Assembly (NCBI GenBank): GCA_009781755.1
Contig: WQVD01000001.1
Location: forward strand, 124,001-188,000
From: Defluviitaleaceae bacterium
GTDB lineage: Bacteria > Bacillota > Clostridia > Lachnospirales > WQUN01
Length of the DNA stretch: 64,000 bases
Reading direction: 5' to 3'
Positions within the stretch are counted from its first letter, which is position 1; every line of letters starts with the position of its first letter. The notes beneath the pieces were generated by a model, which searched no databases, was not told the DNA's origin, and saw only the letters and a program-made list of their open reading frames with translations. Below, piece by piece: positions 61,277 through 64,000 of this stretch. The translations under genes were made by a program, and so were the position numbers.

Positions 61277-62047
61277 ATGAGCCGAATCATCGCCATCGCC
61301 AACCAAAAAGGCGGCGTGGGCAAGACTACGACCAACGTAAACCTCGCCACCTGCTTGGCTCAAGCGGGCAAGCGCGTGCTGGTGGCGGATATGGACCCAC
61401 AAGGCAATACCTCCAGCGGTTTTGGTATCCAAAAGTCTAAACTCACGCACACAATATATAATCTTCTGTTGGGCGATGCGAATATCGAGCAAGTAAAGGC
61501 AAGAACAGTCATTGACAATCTTTATGTGCTGCCGGCCAACATCCACCTCTCCGGTGCGGAAATTGAATTGGTGAATCAACCCCGACGCGAGTTTTTGCTT
61601 CGGAGTGTCTTTAGTCATACACGTTATTTGTATGATTATATTTTTATTGATTGTCCGCCTTCATTAAATATGCTGACATTAAACGCACTGTGCGCAGCCG
61701 ATGCCGTCCTTGTGCCTATTCAATGCGAATTTTATGCGATGGAAGGCTTGACGCAATTAATGTACACGATTGATTTGGTGCAACGGCGCTTGAGCCCGCG
61801 CTTGAGCATCGATGGCGCGATATTTACTATGTATGATGCCCGCACCAATTTGAGCGCACAAGTGGTCGAGCAAGTTAAATTGCATCTTCAGGCAAACATA
61901 TACACCACAATTATCCCCCGCAATGTACGGTTAAGCGAGGCACCCAGCCATGGGCTGCCCATTACCCTGTACGACCCCAATTCTAAGGGCGCGGAAGCAT
62001 ATATTAACTTGGCAAAGGAAATGATTGACAGACATGGAGGACAATAA
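61277..62047 (+). CDS. parA: Chromosome-partitioning ATPase ParA/Soj
   Basis: 256 residues. Deviant Walker A KGGVGKTT near the N-terminus, then DMDPQGNTSSG and DYIFIDCPPSLNMLTLNAL. It works with ParB in origin segregation and replication control. The start four codons into the longest frame is typical for Soj. parB follows after one base. Confidence 0.96.
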   Translation: MSRIIAIANQKGGVGKTTTNVNLATCLAQAGKRVLVADMDPQGNTSSGFGIQKSKLTHTIYNLLLGDANIEQVKARTVIDNLYVLPANIHLSGAEIELVNQPRREFLLRSVFSHTRYLYDYIFIDCPPSLNMLTLNALCAADAVLVPIQCEFYAMEGLTQLMYTIDLVQRRLSPRLSIDGAIFTMYDARTNLSAQVVEQVKLHLQANIYTTIIPRNVRLSEAPSHGLPITLYDPNSKGAEAYINLAKEMIDRHGGQ

Positions 62048-62048
62048 A

Positions 62049-62918
62049 ATGCCCAAAAAGGGATTGGGGCGCGGACTGGATGCTCTCTTGGATAACCGCG
62101 ACGAAGAAACAAAAGCCAATGAAGAGCGCGCAGGCGTAACCATGTTGGCCATTAATTTATTGGAGCCCAACGACAAACAGCCACGCAGGCATTTTGATGA
62201 AGATTCGCTGTTAGAATTGGCCGAATCCATGAAGAATTTTGGCGTAATCCAGCCGTTGTTGGTGAAGGAAGCGGGCGGATTTTACACGATTATCGCGGGC
62301 GAACGTCGTTATCGTGCTGCGCGGCTGGCACAACTTACGGAAATCCCTGTCGTGGTGAAGGAATACACGCCCGTAGATGAATTACAAGTCGCACTCATCG
62401 AAAATATTCAACGGCAAGACCTAACCCCCATTGAGGAAGCGCAATGCTACGCCCGCTTAATGGATGAATTTTTTTACAGCGCGGACAAAATCGCGCAACA
62501 AGTGGGGAAAAGCAAACACGCTGTTTTGGGCATGCTTCAATTATTAAAATTGTCTCCGGCGGCGCAGGCATTTGCCGTTACGGGGGAAATCACCGCCAGC
62601 CATGCCAAAGTCTTGCTCGCCATCACCGACCCCCGCAAGCAAGCCAACTTGGCGGAACGTGTAGCAGACGAAGGCTTGAGTGTGCGCGCAACAGAAATTG
62701 CCGTGGCCGCCGCGCTGCGCGAAGCAACCACCCGAACGGAAGAAACATTGCCCGAAGCCGTCTTGCAAGCCTACCGCACCGCAGAAATCGACCTCAAGCA
62801 CGCATTGGGCGCAAAGGTAAGTATCCGCCCCGGCAAGAAAAAAGGACGCATCGAAATTGAATATTACTCGCCCAATGAATTGGAGCGATTGTTGCATTTG
62901 CTTCGTACAGTGCAATAG
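62049..62918 (+). CDS. parB: Chromosome-partitioning protein ParB/Spo0J
   Basis: 289 residues. MPKKGLGRGLDALL is the ParA-stimulating N-terminus; the CTPase domain has YTIIAGERRYRAARLA and VALIENIQRQDLTPIEEA; the HTH domain (about 140-215) is KIAQQVGKSKHAVLGMLQLL; a dimerisation tail ends the protein. GGAGG lies eight bases before the ATG. I saw no parS-like 16-mer in the window. The replication origin is probably nearby on the chromosome (inference). Confidence 0.96.
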   Translation: MPKKGLGRGLDALLDNRDEETKANEERAGVTMLAINLLEPNDKQPRRHFDEDSLLELAESMKNFGVIQPLLVKEAGGFYTIIAGERRYRAARLAQLTEIPVVVKEYTPVDELQVALIENIQRQDLTPIEEAQCYARLMDEFFYSADKIAQQVGKSKHAVLGMLQLLKLSPAAQAFAVTGEITASHAKVLLAITDPRKQANLAERVADEGLSVRATEIAVAAALREATTRTEETLPEAVLQAYRTAEIDLKHALGAKVSIRPGKKKGRIEIEYYSPNELERLLHLLRTVQ

Positions 62919-62973
62919 AGATTTCAAACCAATGGACAAATATTTAAAAAGAAAGCAACATGAAGGGACGCAT

Positions 62974-63963
62974 ATGATGAAGAAAACAATTTTTAGCGGC
63001 ATGCAAGCCACCGGCAACTTCCACATTGGCAACTGGTTGGGTGCGGCGCGCAATTGGGCGCATCTTTCGGCGGATTACAATTGCTTGTATTGTGTGGTGG
63101 ATTTACACGCGCTTACCGTTCGGCAAGACCCGAAGGCATTGAGCCAAAGTGCGTATAGCGTGTTGGCATGGTACATCGCGTTGGGTTTGAACCCGGAAGA
63201 TAATATTTTATATTTCCAATCGCACGTACCCGCGCATGCAGAGTTGGCTTGGATTCTTAATTGCTTCACTTACGTGGGCGAATTGTCGCGCATGACGCAA
63301 TTCAAGGACAAATCCGCCAAGAACGAGGACAATATTAATGCGGGGTTATATACCTATCCCGTGTTGATGGCCGCTGATATCTTGTTATTCCAAACGCATT
63401 TGGTACCTGTGGGCGATGACCAACGCCAGCATTTGGAACTTACGCGCGATGTCGCACAACGCTTTAATGCTATTTACGGCGATGTTTTCGTCGTGCCCGA
63501 GCCGTATATCCCCAAAGTGGGCGCACGCATCATGGGCCTGCTCAACCCCGAAGGCAAAATGTCAAAATCCGGCGACAATCCCAACGACTGTATTTTTCTA
63601 TCCGACGAACCGGACGCGATTTTGAAGAAATTTAAACGCGCCGTAACAGATTCGGACAACGCGGTATTTGCGTCACCGGAAAAACCCGGCATCACCAATT
63701 TGCTTTCGATTTATTCATGCGTAACAGGCAAAACGTTGGATGAAAGCGTAGCGGCCTTCGCGGCAAGCGGCTACGGAGATTTCAAAACCCGCGTAGGCGA
63801 AGCCGTAGTGGAAGCCTTAGCACCCTACCGCGCTGAATATGACCGATTGATGGCCGACAGGGCGTATTTGGACAGCGTTTTGCAAAGTGGCGCAGCGAAG
63901 GCACAGGCACTGGCAGCGCCGACGTTGGTTCGTGTGAAGGAAGCTATTGGCTTGCCGGTTTGA
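62974..63963 (+). CDS. trpS: Tryptophanyl-tRNA synthetase
   Basis: 329 residues. Class I motifs: HIGN (ATGNFHIGNWLGA) and KMSKS (GKMSKSGDNPND); Trp pocket DLHALTV and GDDQRQHLELTRDVA. Two adjacent ATG codons are possible starts; AAGGGA lies upstream. No T-box leader is visible, and only 55 bases separate it from parB. Confidence 0.96.
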   Translation: MMKKTIFSGMQATGNFHIGNWLGAARNWAHLSADYNCLYCVVDLHALTVRQDPKALSQSAYSVLAWYIALGLNPEDNILYFQSHVPAHAELAWILNCFTYVGELSRMTQFKDKSAKNEDNINAGLYTYPVLMAADILLFQTHLVPVGDDQRQHLELTRDVAQRFNAIYGDVFVVPEPYIPKVGARIMGLLNPEGKMSKSGDNPNDCIFLSDEPDAILKKFKRAVTDSDNAVFASPEKPGITNLLSIYSCVTGKTLDESVAAFAASGYGDFKTRVGEAVVEALAPYRAEYDRLMADRAYLDSVLQSGAAKAQALAAPTLVRVKEAIGLPV

Positions 63964-63983
63964 CGGGTGATGGAAAGAGAAAA

Positions 63984-64000
63984 GATTAAAACCCCGGGCG
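63984..64000. repeat. Start of a dispersed GC-rich repeat, cut by the window edge
   Basis: AAAGATTAAAACCCCGGG resembles the opening of the repeats at 29366 and 52385. Confidence 0.4.

Noticed and set aside
61277-62918. Plasmid-type ParA/ParB
   Set aside because: Length, neighbourhood of housekeeping genes and Soj/Spo0J-like termini fit the chromosomal system; no replication initiator is nearby.
62919-62973. T-box leader for trpS
   Set aside because: Only 55 bases separate parB and trpS, too short for a T-box, and no conserved T-box sequence is present.
1-64000. tRNA, rRNA, tmRNA, RNase P RNA, SRP RNA, phage or integrase genes
   Set aside because: Both strands were scanned for the usual conserved words and protein motifs without success; a covariance search could still find a diverged RNA.

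Overview
The window looks like a chromosomal segment of an anaerobic, low-copy-mobile-element Firmicute of the class Clostridia. Supporting signs are a SCIFF peptide with its radical-SAM maturase, the rapZ-whiA-crh cluster, the rimP-nusA-rnpM-infB-rbfA-nrnA-truB-ribF block, an N-terminally extended ribosomal protein L27 next to its processing protease Prp, HPr kinase, rubrerythrin, an S-layer-homology-like domain and an S-box leader on metK. Base composition appears to be near half G+C, with more AT-rich islands at 1-986, 6542-7677 and 23911-24276. I saw no rRNA, tRNA, CRISPR array, transposase or phage gene.

Layout. 1-1576: a frameshifted Sel1-repeat gene, then a stretch holding a small remnant of the neighbouring transporter gene. 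1577-5754 (-): an OPT transporter and a kinase-like/purple-acid-phosphatase fusion. 5815-7718 (+): two cassettes (rubrerythrin; a pair of unknown paralogues) that share promoter and terminator sequence. 7835-16074 (-): dCMP deaminase, flotillin/NfeD, URO-D-like protein, a two-component system, P-loop kinase and YgiQ. 16243-24276 (+): PEGA protein, uvrC, hprK-murB-rapZ-whiA-crh-grdX. 24373-27350 (-): nucleoside phosphorylase, YebC, SCIFF maturase and SCIFF peptide. 27548-33078 (+): rhodanese lipoprotein, rplU-prp-rpmA, then lysC-GNAT-GNAT-asd. 33071-36353 (-): HD protein, alpha-toroid protein, GNAT and metK under a SAM-I riboswitch. 36516-44856 (+): the translation/ribosome-maturation block. 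44820-49090 (-): P-loop kinase, clpX, clpP, tig. 49203-52340 (+): manA, P-loop kinase, APH-like kinase, methyltransferase. 52492-55169 (-): rho and a LysM membrane protein. 55239-61200 (-): a cobalamin-uptake operon. 61277-63963 (+): parA, parB, trpS.

The most interesting system is the six-gene operon at 55239-60958. A cobalamin riboswitch with a hairpin terminator controls, in order, a secreted DUF4430 protein with an SLH-like tail, a secreted alpha/alpha-toroid protein, a DUF4430 lipoprotein, an EcfT, a fused double EcfA ATPase and a CbrT-like S component. The toroid and the DUF4430 domain are the two halves of animal intrinsic factor and transcobalamin. Here they are separate, translationally coupled genes, which suggests a cell-surface B12-capture complex that feeds a dedicated ECF transporter.

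Other points worth attention: an IF-2 whose G4 motif reads TMMD instead of NKxD, possibly through compensating indels; a half-size WhiA; a Crh with Glu in place of the phospho-acceptor His; a family of 31-nt palindromes with compensatory base changes; and GC-rich dispersed repeats. All coordinates, domain limits and homology calls come from reading the sequence; no database search was possible.
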